A stretch of DNA of 64,000 nucleotides, taken from Allosalinactinospora lopnorensis. GTDB taxonomy: Bacteria > Actinomycetota > Actinomycetes > Streptosporangiales > Streptosporangiaceae. Below the pieces are notes generated by a model. It did not search any database, was not told the origin of the DNA, and saw nothing but the letters and a program-made list of their open reading frames with translations. The number at the start of each line of letters is the position of its first letter. Within the stretch, counting starts at the first letter, position 1. The stretch spans positions 1 to 64,000 of the forward strand of contig NZ_LAJC01000008.1 of NCBI RefSeq assembly GCF_000981225.1, read 5' to 3'. Shown here in pieces: positions 55,897-63,751 of this stretch. Made by a program: the position numbers and the translations under genes.

Positions 55897-56628
55897 CTAC
55901 GCCAGGGAGTACGCGTCTTCCAACTCGTGACGATCCGCGGGCAGCACTACGCAAAGGGCGGCGACGGGCTGGCCTGAGTGTTCGCGGAACGAGGCGTAGA
56001 CCACCAGCACGGGGGCGTCTGCGGGCATCGTGAGCGTTCGCGCCTCGTCGGGGGTCGGGTTCCGCGCCGTGATCTGTTCCACAACGTGGTCGAACTTGAC
56101 CCCTCGTCTGGTCTCCAGGTGCCGGCGCAGACTCTCACTCAGCGGCTCTTGGGCCTCAAGGTCGGTACCGGCCGCGTAGTCAACCGGGACCCACGTCGAG
56201 AGCAGTTCCAGCGGTTCCCCCTCGTGGTGGACGAGAACCCGCCGATGCAGCGCGGACACGTTCTCGTCCAGCCCCAGCAGTACGCGCAGCCGATTGGGCG
56301 GAACCTCGCGTTCGACGCTCAAAACCTGTTCAGTGTCCCGCGGATCCCGGTTGATCGCTTCGGCACCTGTCCGGCCCGCCGAATCCGCCTGCTCCAGCGC
56401 CGGTTGTCCCCGGACGAACCGCCCTTTGCCTTGCTGGCTCTCGATCCATCCGTCTTGGCGCAGTACATGCAGCGCACGGACCACGGTAGGCCGCGCCACA
56501 TCGAACTCCTCAGTGAGTTGGGCCTCACTGGGCAAAAGCGTGCCCGGTTGATACTCACCTGAGGCGATACGCCGTTGAAGCTCTGCCACAACACGGGCGT
56601 ATTTCGGCGGCGTGTACTCGAACGGCAT
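55897..56628 (-). CDS. korSA: KorSA-like GntR repressor (HutC/UTRA subfamily)
   Basis: The 243-residue protein has an N-terminal winged helix (about 5-70: YQPGTLLPSEAQLTEEFDV, RPTVVRALHVLRQDGWIESQ) and a UTRA ligand-binding domain (about 90-235). AICE GntR proteins of this type repress pra and themselves. One operator-like sequence lies 16 bp before its start and one upstream of pra. The start at 56628 is chosen by motif and the upstream GGGAGCTGAGG. Confidence 0.87.
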   Translation of the reverse strand: MPFEYTPPKYARVVAELQRRIASGEYQPGTLLPSEAQLTEEFDVARPTVVRALHVLRQDGWIESQQGKGRFVRGQPALEQADSAGRTGAEAINRDPRDTEQVLSVEREVPPNRLRVLLGLDENVSALHRRVLVHHEGEPLELLSTWVPVDYAAGTDLEAQEPLSESLRRHLETRRGVKFDHVVEQITARNPTPDEARTLTMPADAPVLVVYASFREHSGQPVAALCVVLPADRHELEDAYSLA

Positions 56629-56643
56629 CCTCAGCTCCCTAAG

Positions 56644-56658
56644 ACTTGCCCTGTCAAG
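56644..56658. promoter_or_regulatory. candidate KorSA autoregulatory operator
   Basis: ACTTGCCCTGTCAAG, 16 bp upstream of the GntR start; one mismatch to 55853-55867. Confidence 0.65.
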
Positions 56659-56734
56659 CAGGCTAGCGCTTAACCAGTTCTCTTGCCAGGGCACATAGTC
56701 ATTGTTCCTTTGGTCAGGCCCGTCCGGCGTGCGG

Positions 56735-57178
56735 TCAGAGGCGGGAAGGCACACGCCGAACGGGAGTTTTCGCGAAGGGAGACAGAGGCCACAGCGTCAA
56801 CGTGGTGCCCTCAGAATCCAGGTAGACCTCGATCGAGCCGTCATGATGCTCCCGAGCACGCCCATCACCGCTGCTCATGATCCGTAAGAGCCCGTACGGA
56901 TCGGCCACGACCACATCGCCCAACGCCGTGAGGTGGTCGACCCCGGCCAGACGGGCGAGCCGCTGCGCGGTGTCGAAACACCCGGCGTGGCCATACAGCA
57001 GCCGGTCAACTCCCCAGCGCAGGTCGACGCCAAGCGGCTCCGGATCCCACATCTCACCGTTTGTGTCCTGGTGCTGCCCGCAGTGGGCCAACAGGCGAAC
57101 GCACGGCCGTTCAGAGGATGCCCTGTCAGGTCGACGCACCCCGCAGAAGGTGTGATCGGAGCCGCGCCTCGCGCTCAT
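56735..57178 (-). CDS. AICE cargo protein, unknown
   Basis: The 147-residue protein starts at ATG 57178, overlapping the upstream stop by ATGA. It contains MWDPEPLGVDLRWGVDRLLYG, HAGCFDTAQRLARLAGVDHL and VYLDSEGTTLTLWPLSP. No family recognised. The translational coupling argues that it is real. Confidence 0.55.
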   Translation of the reverse strand: MSARRGSDHTFCGVRRPDRASSERPCVRLLAHCGQHQDTNGEMWDPEPLGVDLRWGVDRLLYGHAGCFDTAQRLARLAGVDHLTALGDVVVADPYGLLRIMSSGDGRAREHHDGSIEVYLDSEGTTLTLWPLSPFAKTPVRRVPSRL

Positions 57179-57564
57179 GCGACCACCGCCAGCGGTTGCG
57201 TCTGGATCAGGTTCGGGTTGGCCGGACCCGTCGCGACCGGCGGGGGCGTCGGCGCTTTGCGTGGACGTGCCGAACGCCGGGTCGAGAACGCGGCGGCGAA
57301 TCCGCTCGTGTGGGGCTGAGGGCACCGGCCGCCGGCGTGAAGAGAGAGGGGAGCCACCGGGCTTGATGAAAGCGTTTCGTTCGCCCCGAGCTTGGCGAGC
57401 CCGTTCGCTACCCGCTCAAGCGTGGTTCGGTGGGTACGCGCCTGCTCGCGTTCGAACGCGAGCAGGTATGGCCGCACGCGCGATGCTCGGAGGCGGCCGG
57501 ACAACTGGCGCGATTCCGCTGATATGACAGCGGCGCGCGGTACTGGCATGGTACGGGGTGTCAT
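57175..57564 (-). CDS. small AICE hypothetical with RPY motif
   Basis: The 129-residue frame starts at ATG 57564 directly behind AGGAGGACTG. It has a basic N-terminus, then RPYLLAFEREQARTHRTTLE, which resembles the RPY segment in the edge gene at 1-353 and other small actinomycete proteins. It ends with a Pro/Thr-rich tail. Function unknown. Confidence 0.55.
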   Translation of the reverse strand: MTPRTMPVPRAAVISAESRQLSGRLRASRVRPYLLAFEREQARTHRTTLERVANGLAKLGANETLSSSPVAPLSLHAGGRCPQPHTSGFAAAFSTRRSARPRKAPTPPPVATGPANPNLIQTQPLAVVA

Positions 57565-57602
57565 CAGTCCTCCTGCGACTGGTGGCCATGCCCCGGGAGT
57601 CC

Positions 57603-57740
57603 TCACACGACTCGCCGGGGTCGCTCGTGGGCGTGCCGTGGTGCACGCCCGTGTTGACCTTCGCCCGCCCTGGGGGCGCCATGGCTACGTGTGGCGGCGA
57701 GCGCGCCGACCAGCCACAGCACCAACAGCCATGGGCGCAT
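57603..57740 (-). CDS. possible 45-residue membrane microprotein
   Basis: The frame MRPWLLVLWLVGALAATRSH... has one hydrophobic helix and an Arg/His-rich tail, and ends 38 bp before the next gene's start. It resembles small hydrophobic-leader proteins of this region, but the ribosome-binding site is weak (GTGAGC). Confidence 0.35.
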   Translation of the reverse strand: MRPWLLVLWLVGALAATRSHGAPRAGEGQHGRAPRHAHERPRRVV

Positions 57741-57776
57741 CGCTGCTCACGGTCCCCCAGCGCAGAAACCCCGCGT

Positions 57777-57971
57777 TCAGCTCGCATGCCGGTTAGGCAC
57801 CAGGGAGCCGGCTCCGTCGCAGTCAAGGCACTCTTCCCATGACCACGCTTGTTCTCCGTGCATCACCTGAGCGGCAACGCCACGCCGCGGAGTCCGAAGC
57901 TTGGTACCTGTGCCCCGGCAGGAAGCACACGCCCGGACCAGGTAACGGACATCAGGCGGAATCGAGGACAA
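57777..57971 (-). CDS. small zinc-finger-like protein
   Basis: About 64 residues from a TTG start (57971) behind AGGAGG. Two CxxCxGxG units are present (CASCRGTGTK and CLDCDGAGSL), as in DnaJ-type zinc fingers, separated by a linker. AICEs often encode such short zinc proteins. Function unknown. Confidence 0.6.
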   Translation of the reverse strand: MSSIPPDVRYLVRACASCRGTGTKLRTPRRGVAAQVMHGEQAWSWEECLDCDGAGSLVPNRHAS

Positions 57972-58130
57972 GGGGAGCCTCCTCGCGGTGCCCGCGCACC
58001 GCCTTTGAACGGGGTTGCGTAAGGTCGTAGGGAGAGCCAACCAAGGAAGGCCCCGGCGAAGGGACCCCGAACAGCTCCCCCGACAACCCCCCTTCAGGCC
58101 CCGTCCACACCTCTTTTTCGGCGGTGGTGA

Positions 58131-59414
58131 ATGAGCGAGAGAACGCCCAACCTTCGGCTACGTTCCTGGCGCGACGCCAAGAACTGGACCCGTGCGGAGA
58201 TGGCAGAAGCGCTCAATCGAGCGGCCCAGCAAACCGGCGAATCGATCACCTGCGACGCCGAGCGCATCCGACGTTGGGAAGTGGGAGAGACCCGTTGGCC
58301 CCAGGCTCCCTACCGGCGGATCCTTGAGCAGGTCACCGGGGAACGAATGGACGAGCTCGGTTTCACCCGCCCCGGCTCCGGCGGCGATACGGATTCCGCC
58401 CGCCCGCTCGCCCCGGAGAGACCAGACGTACTGGTCGCCGAGTCCGAGCTGTTCGACACGATGGAACTCGCCCGGATGGCGGGCATGTCCGACCTGGGCG
58501 CCGGAGCCGTCGAGGGTCTCCACGAGGCGGTGGAACTGCTCTGCCGCGCCTACGCCACCACGCCCACAACCGCGCTGAAAGCGCGCACCAAGCAGCGCCT
58601 ACACAACGTGATCCGGATGCTGTCGGGCCGCCTCACCCTGGCCCAGCACCGCGAACTCCTCGTCTCGGCCGGCTGGCTTTCCGCTCTCCTCGGGTGCCTG
58701 CACTACGACGCAGGCGAACGCGAACAAGCCGAAATCGCCCGGCAAGCCGCCTTCCAGATGGCCAAAGAGGCAGGCCACAGCGAAATCATGGCCTGGACCC
58801 GCGAAATGGCGGCCTGGTTCGCCATCGTGGAACACCGCTTCGAAGAGGCCGCACTGCACGCCCAAACAGGCCAAGACATGCTCAAGAACCCCACCAGCGC
58901 CACCGTGCAGCTCATCCTCAAACAGGCCCAGTCACTGGCACGCGCCGGCGACCGGCCCGGAGCCAGCGACGCCCTCGCCCGCGCCGCGAAGACCCTGGAC
59001 CAGGTGCCCCACCCCGAACACCCCGAACACCATTTCGTGTTCGACCGCTCCAAATGGCTGATGTACGCCTCAACCTGCTACGTCTGGCTCGGAGACGACG
59101 AACGCTCAGAAGAGACCGCACACGAACTCATCGACCAGCACACCCGCCCCGACGGCAGCGTCCGATCCCCCATGCGGGTCGCCAACGCCTACATGGACCT
59201 CGGGATCGTCCACGCCCGTAGAGGCGACCTTGACGCCGCCATCCAACACGGGGCAAACGCGCTGTCCTGGGAGCGGAAGAGCAACATCGACCTGTTGGAC
59301 CGCGCAGAGGACCTCAGCCAGGTACTACGCCAGTACTACCCCGGCGAAGCATCCATCCGCGACTTCGACGAGCGAGCCAGCACCATCCGGCGAACCATCG
59401 AAAACGGCAGCTAA
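58131..59414 (+). CDS. HTH regulator with TPR-like C-terminal domain
   Basis: The 427-residue protein has an N-terminal XRE-like region (about 8-75: LRLRSWRDAKNWTRAEMAEA, CDAERIRRWEVGETRWP) and an all-helical tetratricopeptide-like domain (about 125-420). It is the only large plus-strand gene of the AICE, near attR, and is likely cargo or an element regulator. Similar HTH-TPR proteins respond to peptides or partner proteins in actinomycetes. Confidence 0.78.
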   Translation: MSERTPNLRLRSWRDAKNWTRAEMAEALNRAAQQTGESITCDAERIRRWEVGETRWPQAPYRRILEQVTGERMDELGFTRPGSGGDTDSARPLAPERPDVLVAESELFDTMELARMAGMSDLGAGAVEGLHEAVELLCRAYATTPTTALKARTKQRLHNVIRMLSGRLTLAQHRELLVSAGWLSALLGCLHYDAGEREQAEIARQAAFQMAKEAGHSEIMAWTREMAAWFAIVEHRFEEAALHAQTGQDMLKNPTSATVQLILKQAQSLARAGDRPGASDALARAAKTLDQVPHPEHPEHHFVFDRSKWLMYASTCYVWLGDDERSEETAHELIDQHTRPDGSVRSPMRVANAYMDLGIVHARRGDLDAAIQHGANALSWERKSNIDLLDRAEDLSQVLRQYYPGEASIRDFDERASTIRRTIENGS

Positions 59415-59490
59415 AACCGCGCCGCCAGCTCCACACGTCCGGTCCCATGTCTAGTCCCAGCACTGCCGAATCCGGCTGTATGAGATCAAG

Positions 59491-59513
59491 GCGACGGCGC
59501 GTAGCGCCGTCGC
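59491..59513. terminator. hairpin after the HTH-TPR gene
   Basis: GCGACGGCGC-GTA-GCGCCGTCGC, exact 10-bp arms. A second larger hairpin follows at about 59522-59570. Confidence 0.65.
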
Positions 59514-59628
59514 GCCTGCCGTGGGTGGGTGCTCGGGCTGCGGGCTGCCGCCCGGTCCCGAGCACCACCCACGCGCACGCCGACAGTCCCTGCCGTATCG
59601 CCAGTTTGACGCGCCGAGGGGACGATCC

Positions 59629-59847
59629 GTGGACATTCCAACAAACCCGGTCACGGACGTTCTAAATCCCGAGGTACTCGATCGCGCGACTCTGCCTGTC
59701 TTCGGCTCTGTGTCCAGCGCGATCGAGCACCTCGCTCGAAAACCGCGGTTACGCGCCGCTCGTGGTTGCTGGGTCGCATCGCTACGCCGGCTCACAGGTT
59801 TCCCGCCGCTGTGGCGGGCCGCCTCCTACCGTCCGTTGGTCGGGTGA
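59629..59847 (+). CDS. small AICE hypothetical protein
   Basis: A 72-residue frame from GTG 59629 with GAGGGGA upstream: VDIPTNPVTDVLNPEVLDRA at the start, then a basic helical part (ARKPRLRAARGCWVASLRRL). No family recognised. The interval 59848-60155 before attR shows no gene. Confidence 0.45.
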   Translation: MDIPTNPVTDVLNPEVLDRATLPVFGSVSSAIEHLARKPRLRAARGCWVASLRRLTGFPPLWRAASYRPLVG

Positions 59848-60155
59848 TCTGACCACAGGCAGCTACTTAAGCACCGTGCCAGATCCGTGCCAGATTGAGC
59901 GGGCACTCATGGGGAATCACGGGGATTCAGCGGAAGATCAGTTGCATTCGCGTAGGGTATAGAAACGGCAGGTCAGCGAAGACCCCTCTTCTTTGCTTCC
60001 TAAGCTGGGAATGACGGTACGGCGCATCCTGCTAACGCGGACGCTAACAACGGCTGTGGACAGGGCCGGATGGACGCGGAATCAGCGGGTCGAGAAGTCG
60101 ACTTGGCACCAGGTCAACACGCATCCTTGGACACCGCCGGACAAACCCACGCTTG

Positions 60156-60199
60156 CTACGGATCAGAAGGTTGGGGGTTCGAATCCTCCCGAGCGCGCC
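60156..60199 (+). repeat. attR (44-bp att core)
   Basis: Identical to attL at 50233-50276; a partial tRNA-Arg 3' half with no 5' half. Confidence 0.93.
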
Positions 60200-60205
60200 C
60201 AGGTC

Positions 60206-60237
60206 AAAGGCCGGTTCCGATCACGGAACCGGCCTTT
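60206..60237. terminator. original tRNA-Arg terminator displaced to attR
   Basis: Exact 14-bp arms AAAGGCCGGTTCCG/CGGAACCGGCCTTT around ATCA. Placed 6 bp after attR, it is presumably the chromosomal terminator of the tRNA before integration. Confidence 0.75.
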
Positions 60238-60314
60238 GCTCACTCGTGTACCCCAGAGAAGTACGGCAACGTCGCTCCGAAGGGTCATCCGCTATCGACT
60301 CGCCCCTGCAGGGA

Positions 60315-60342
60315 GGACCATCCCCGCGTGCGCGGGGAGCAC
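60315..60342 (-). CRISPR. orphan type I-E CRISPR repeat
   Basis: On the minus strand 28 bases read GTGCTCCCCGCGCACGCG then GGGATGGTCC, the classical type I-E repeat of actinomycetes. It appears once only, with no second repeat 60-62 bp on either side and no cas gene in the window. Likely a relic or array-end fragment. Confidence 0.7.
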
Positions 60343-60419
60343 GCTCTACCTGGCCCTGATGAGCCTGGCCCCCAAGGGCACCGGCCGCCACACCTCGGAA
60401 AGTGGCGATCAGGCCGAGG

Positions 60420-61570
60420 TCACAGGCTGGTGCGGAACGGGCCGGTGACTTCGTAGGTGATGCCGCCGCTGCTGGAGCCGGTGGTGCCGCGCTGGGAGGA
60501 GAAGTACATGCGGTTTCCGGCGGGGTTGAACCAGACACCGCACAGCTCGGACCTGTCCTGCCCGGTGACGCGAAGGAACGGGGCGATGATGTCGTCGGGG
60601 GTGATGATGCAGACCTCCATGTTGCCGCCGTCTTCGGCGACGTAGAGGTCGCCGACGGTGGCACCGGTGATGTTGTCCACGCCGGTCAGCGGCGGGTTGG
60701 AAGTGAGGTCGTCGTCGTAGGCGATGTGCAGCTTGTTGTTGACCGCGTCGTAGGCCCACACCCGGTTGTCGCCCTTGGTGGTGAAGTAGCAGTAACCGTT
60801 GCGGTAGAAGGCTCCTTCACCGCCGTTGAACTGCTTGGCGCCCGCGACCTGGTAGCGGGTGGCGGTGGGGCTGCCATCCGGGTCGGGTACGTTCTCCCAG
60901 GACAGGGTGGTGCCGTCTTCGACGAGTACCTGAAGGGTGCCGGCCGACAGGTCGCCCCAGGTGGTGGGGATGAACCGGTAGAAACAGCCATCACTGGTGT
61001 CCTCGGTCTGATAGATGACCTTGCGGTCGGGGTCGCAGGCAGCGGCCTCGTGCTTGAACCGGCCCATCGCATCGCGCCGAACGGCGGCCTCGGCACCCCA
61101 CGGGTCGGTTTCCCACGTATAGCCGTCATCGGTCTCCTCGCAGGACAGCCAGGTATTCCACGGGGTGGGCCCACCAGCACAGTTGCGGGTGGTGCCCGAC
61201 AGTATCCGGTAGCGCCGGTGATGTTGGCGTTGCTGTCGAACTTGACGGCGCTGACGCCACCGCCACCGCTGCTCATCTCGGAGTTGGACACGTAGATCCA
61301 GCCGGTGTCGTCGGCGAAACACGCACCGCCGTCCGGCGCGCTGTGCCAGCTGTAGCCGGTGTTGGCGACGGCCTGAGTGGAGCGGGCGATCACGCGACTG
61401 GTGAAGTCGGCCGGCAGTTCGATGCCATTGGCATCAGCGGCCTGTAGGGGACCGTAGGGGCTGGGACCGGTGTGGGCGGGGAAGGCGAAGGCTTCCCGGG
61501 TGACGCTGAAGCCCAGAGTCACCACGGTGCCACCGACCACGGCAGCGCGGAGGAAATTCCGTCTGTCCAC
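60420..61570 (-). pseudogene. PhoX-like (DUF839) Tat-exported phosphatase, one frameshift
   Basis: The protein of about 383 codons has a twin-arginine signal (DRRNFLRAAVVGGTVV) and a DUF839/PhoX beta-propeller (SEMSSGGGGVSAVKFD, NCAGGPTPWNTWLSCEET, EGAFYRNGYCYFTTKGDN, VAEDGGNMEVCII). The N-terminal part to ANITGA and the rest are in different frames. One missing base at about 61212 gives GAYRILSGTTRN, continuous and family-like. The start is GTG 61570 after GAGGGAG. PhoX-type enzymes release phosphate outside the cell; substrate here unproven. Confidence 0.8.
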
Positions 61571-61783
61571 GGTTCTCTCCCTCTCAAGGAGCGGAAACAG
61601 GTTGGCCTGCGGTCGAAACCGGCTGTCGGCCATCGGGAAATATAGAGGCGCGACCGGTGTCGGATCAGTGCCGCGGCCATGAACTCTTCACGACCGAGGG
61701 GTGATCGCAAGAAACCTGTCCTGTTACCAGGGATATTCCCTCCCGGCGAAACGACTCCGAGGTGGTGCGCTTCCCCTGAGATC

Positions 61784-61905
61784 ATGGAGACCGATGATTC
61801 GGAGTTTCGGGCGGGAGCGGTGCGCATCGTGGAGGAGACCGGTAAGCCGGTTGCCCATGTGGCGCGTGAGTTGGGGACCAACGAGTACACGCTGCCGGGG
61901 GTTCC
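61784..61905 (+). mobile_element. IS3-family OrfA remnant
   Basis: Encodes METDDSEFRAGAVRIVEETG and KPVAHVARELGTNEYTL, the helix-turn-helix start of IS3-type OrfA transposases. It breaks off after about 40 residues. No OrfB or terminal repeats seen nearby. Confidence 0.7.
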
Positions 61906-61967
61906 CCTGCCCCTCGATCCCGATGGGCCTACGAGATCCTCCGCCCGCCCCCACCGAGATAGGGCCC

Positions 61968-62147
61968 ATGGCAGCCGGTGACCAGATTCGCGAGGTCTTC
62001 CCGGAGATCGTCGTGGACGCCCGCGCCGTCCGGGCGTTCCTCATTCGCGTTGTGACCTATCTGGCCGGCGAGGCCGGAAGCCGCCAGTTCCTCGACACCG
62101 GCGCCCCCCCGGTGGACGACTTCGGCGCGGTGGGGTGTAAGCCCTGA
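61968..62147 (+). pseudogene. truncated DUF574/SAM-methyltransferase remnant
   Basis: About 60 residues (AAGDQIREVFPEIVVDARAV, FLIRVVTYLAGEAGSRQFLD) match the segment AAGDEFSAIFPGVFNHARTG to RYLASEAGIRQ of the gene at 63752. Both the N-terminus and the catalytic remainder are missing. It lies directly after the IS3 scar, so the insertion and deletion probably destroyed a paralogue. Confidence 0.7.
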
Positions 62148-62238
62148 CCCTCTTCCTCGCCTCGCGGCGCCGCGGCCTGTGACCGGCCTGATATGGCGTG
62201 GAAGGCACGTGGAGGCGTTCACACGGTGCGGGTGCCGC

Positions 62239-63144
62239 TCAGGCGAGGTCGTTGTAGAACGCGGTCAGTAGGGCTGGCGTGGCTGAGGGAGGCGGGGCCT
62301 GGATGCACAACTGCTCCATGATTTCCAGGTACCGGTGGGTCTCCGCACGCTTGTCGAGGTAGAGGGCGCTGTGGAGCTGTTCCAGGTAGACCACGTCGGA
62401 CAGCTGGGGCGCGGTGAAGCGCAGGAGGCTGAACGGGCCGCCCGCCGCGGGATGCCCGCCGTGCGCGAACGGCAGGACCTGCAGGGTGACATTGGGCAAC
62501 TCCGCGATCGTGAGCAGGTGCTCGATCTGGGCGCGCAGCACCTTCGTACCCCCGTAGGGCCGACGCAGCGCCGCCTCATCCACAACCGCCCAGAACCGCA
62601 GCGGTTCCGGGCCGATGAGACGCTGCTGGCGCCGCATCCGCATGGCGACGCGCCGGTCGATCTCGGCGGTGGGGGAGGCGGCAACGCAGGAGAGTTGGAT
62701 GACAGCGCGGGCGTAGTCCTCGGTCTGCAGCAGGCCGGGAACGAACTGCAGCTCATAGGAGCGGATGATGGAGGCACCCTCCTCCAACCCGATGTAGGCC
62801 TCGAACCAGTCGGGCAGGACGTCCTCGTAGTCCTGCCACCAGCCTGGGACGTTGGCGCACTCGGCCAGTGTCAGCATCGTGGCCCGCTCCTGGAGGTCGC
62901 CCACCCCGTAGAGGGTGAGCAGGTCGGCCACGTCGCGGGTTTTGAACCGGACCTGGCCCAGCTCCATTCGGCTGATCTTGGCCCGGGAGGCCCGGATCGC
63001 ATACCCGGCGTCCTCCCGGGAGATGCCTTTGGCGGTTCGCAGCCGGCGCAGCTGGGTCCCCAGCAGGATTCGCACGACCGTCGAACCGCCCTGCGCATCC
63101 CTGTGGAGCCGACCGGCGACCGCACTATCTTCCACCGGGATCAT
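62239..63144 (-). CDS. XRE-family regulator with DUF5753
   Basis: The 301-residue protein has a helix-turn-helix (about 25-85: LRRLRTAKGISREDAGYAIR, ASRAKISRMELGQV) and DUF5753 (YELQFVPGLLQTEDYARAVI, RVAMRMRRQQRL, VVYLEQLHSALYLD). The start at 63144 follows GGGAGGGCGC. No DUF397 gene follows it here, unlike the pair at 510-1642; instead it is divergent from a DUF574-type methyltransferase gene. Confidence 0.88.
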   Translation of the reverse strand: MIPVEDSAVAGRLHRDAQGGSTVVRILLGTQLRRLRTAKGISREDAGYAIRASRAKISRMELGQVRFKTRDVADLLTLYGVGDLQERATMLTLAECANVPGWWQDYEDVLPDWFEAYIGLEEGASIIRSYELQFVPGLLQTEDYARAVIQLSCVAASPTAEIDRRVAMRMRRQQRLIGPEPLRFWAVVDEAALRRPYGGTKVLRAQIEHLLTIAELPNVTLQVLPFAHGGHPAAGGPFSLLRFTAPQLSDVVYLEQLHSALYLDKRAETHRYLEIMEQLCIQAPPPSATPALLTAFYNDLA

Positions 63145-63751
63145 GCGCCCTCCCGATAGCAGACTTCTCACGAATAGTCGCCAGGATAGCGAGAAACCCG
63201 TGATGGTGCATGCTTGGCGGTTTTTGAATGTTTCACAGGCGTCCGCATCCACATCTCCTCACTTTGCGCACCACCACACGAACAATCTGTTGACCGACCC
63301 GATGTGAGAATCCGTAATTACCTGGAACACGGGGAGCGGCATCGCGACATACGCGTCAATTTCCTAAGGTACCGATGTTTCCTCACTCTGAGAAATCGGA
63401 CAGACGCGCAGTATGGGCCGGAAAATCGGGTGTACGCGAACGCTCCTCCCCGGTACGGACGGTGCGGTACCTGCACGCGCCGCCGCTGGAGTTTCCGCGC
63501 GAGGACTTTGGCGGCTGCCCGTCGCCCCTGGGAAACCTTCCCAGGAAGAGCAGGCGGGTTTCCCGTGCCATCGGGCATGGGGTTCCCCTTGCCAGGAGTC
63601 GAGTGCGCCAGCAACCACTTGGCCGTTGGTGAGGTCGCCGCCCTCGTTCCAGCCATCTCACTCCTGGTTCAGCCATTCAGCGCACGTACCTATGGGCCTG
63701 GTCTCCACCTGTAATATGTGCGCTGGCCCCTAACGCGCAGGAGGTCTCCCC
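63145..63751. other. 607-bp divergent intergenic region
   Basis: No supported gene. Minus-strand frames at 63318-63656 have no ribosome-binding site or family likeness. The region is AT-richer at 63180-63400. Confidence 0.4.

Larger units (their letters stand above)
50233..60199. mobile_element. pSAM2-type actinomycete integrative and conjugative element (AICE)
   Basis: The element of about 9.97 kb is bounded by 44-bp identical direct repeats, the left one inside tRNA-Arg. Reading from attL: int, xis, repSA (frameshifted), traSA, a small gene, a pra-like gene, a korSA-like GntR gene and cargo genes, with a plus-strand TPR/HTH regulator at the right end. This is the standard AICE order (tyrosine integrase, excisionase, rolling-circle initiator, FtsK-like translocase, KorSA repressor). 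The RepSA frameshift, if real, would make it replication-defective. Confidence 0.93.

Noticed and set aside
57416-57826. 136-residue minus-strand frame in the AICE cargo region
   Set aside because: It overlaps the better-supported gene at 57175-57564, which has a perfect AGGAGG, and has no family likeness.
63318-63656. Possible HATPase-type anti-sigma protein upstream of the XRE gene
   Set aside because: A few words (PGKVSQGRRAAAKVLA) hint at it, but no ATPase motifs follow and no start signal is visible.
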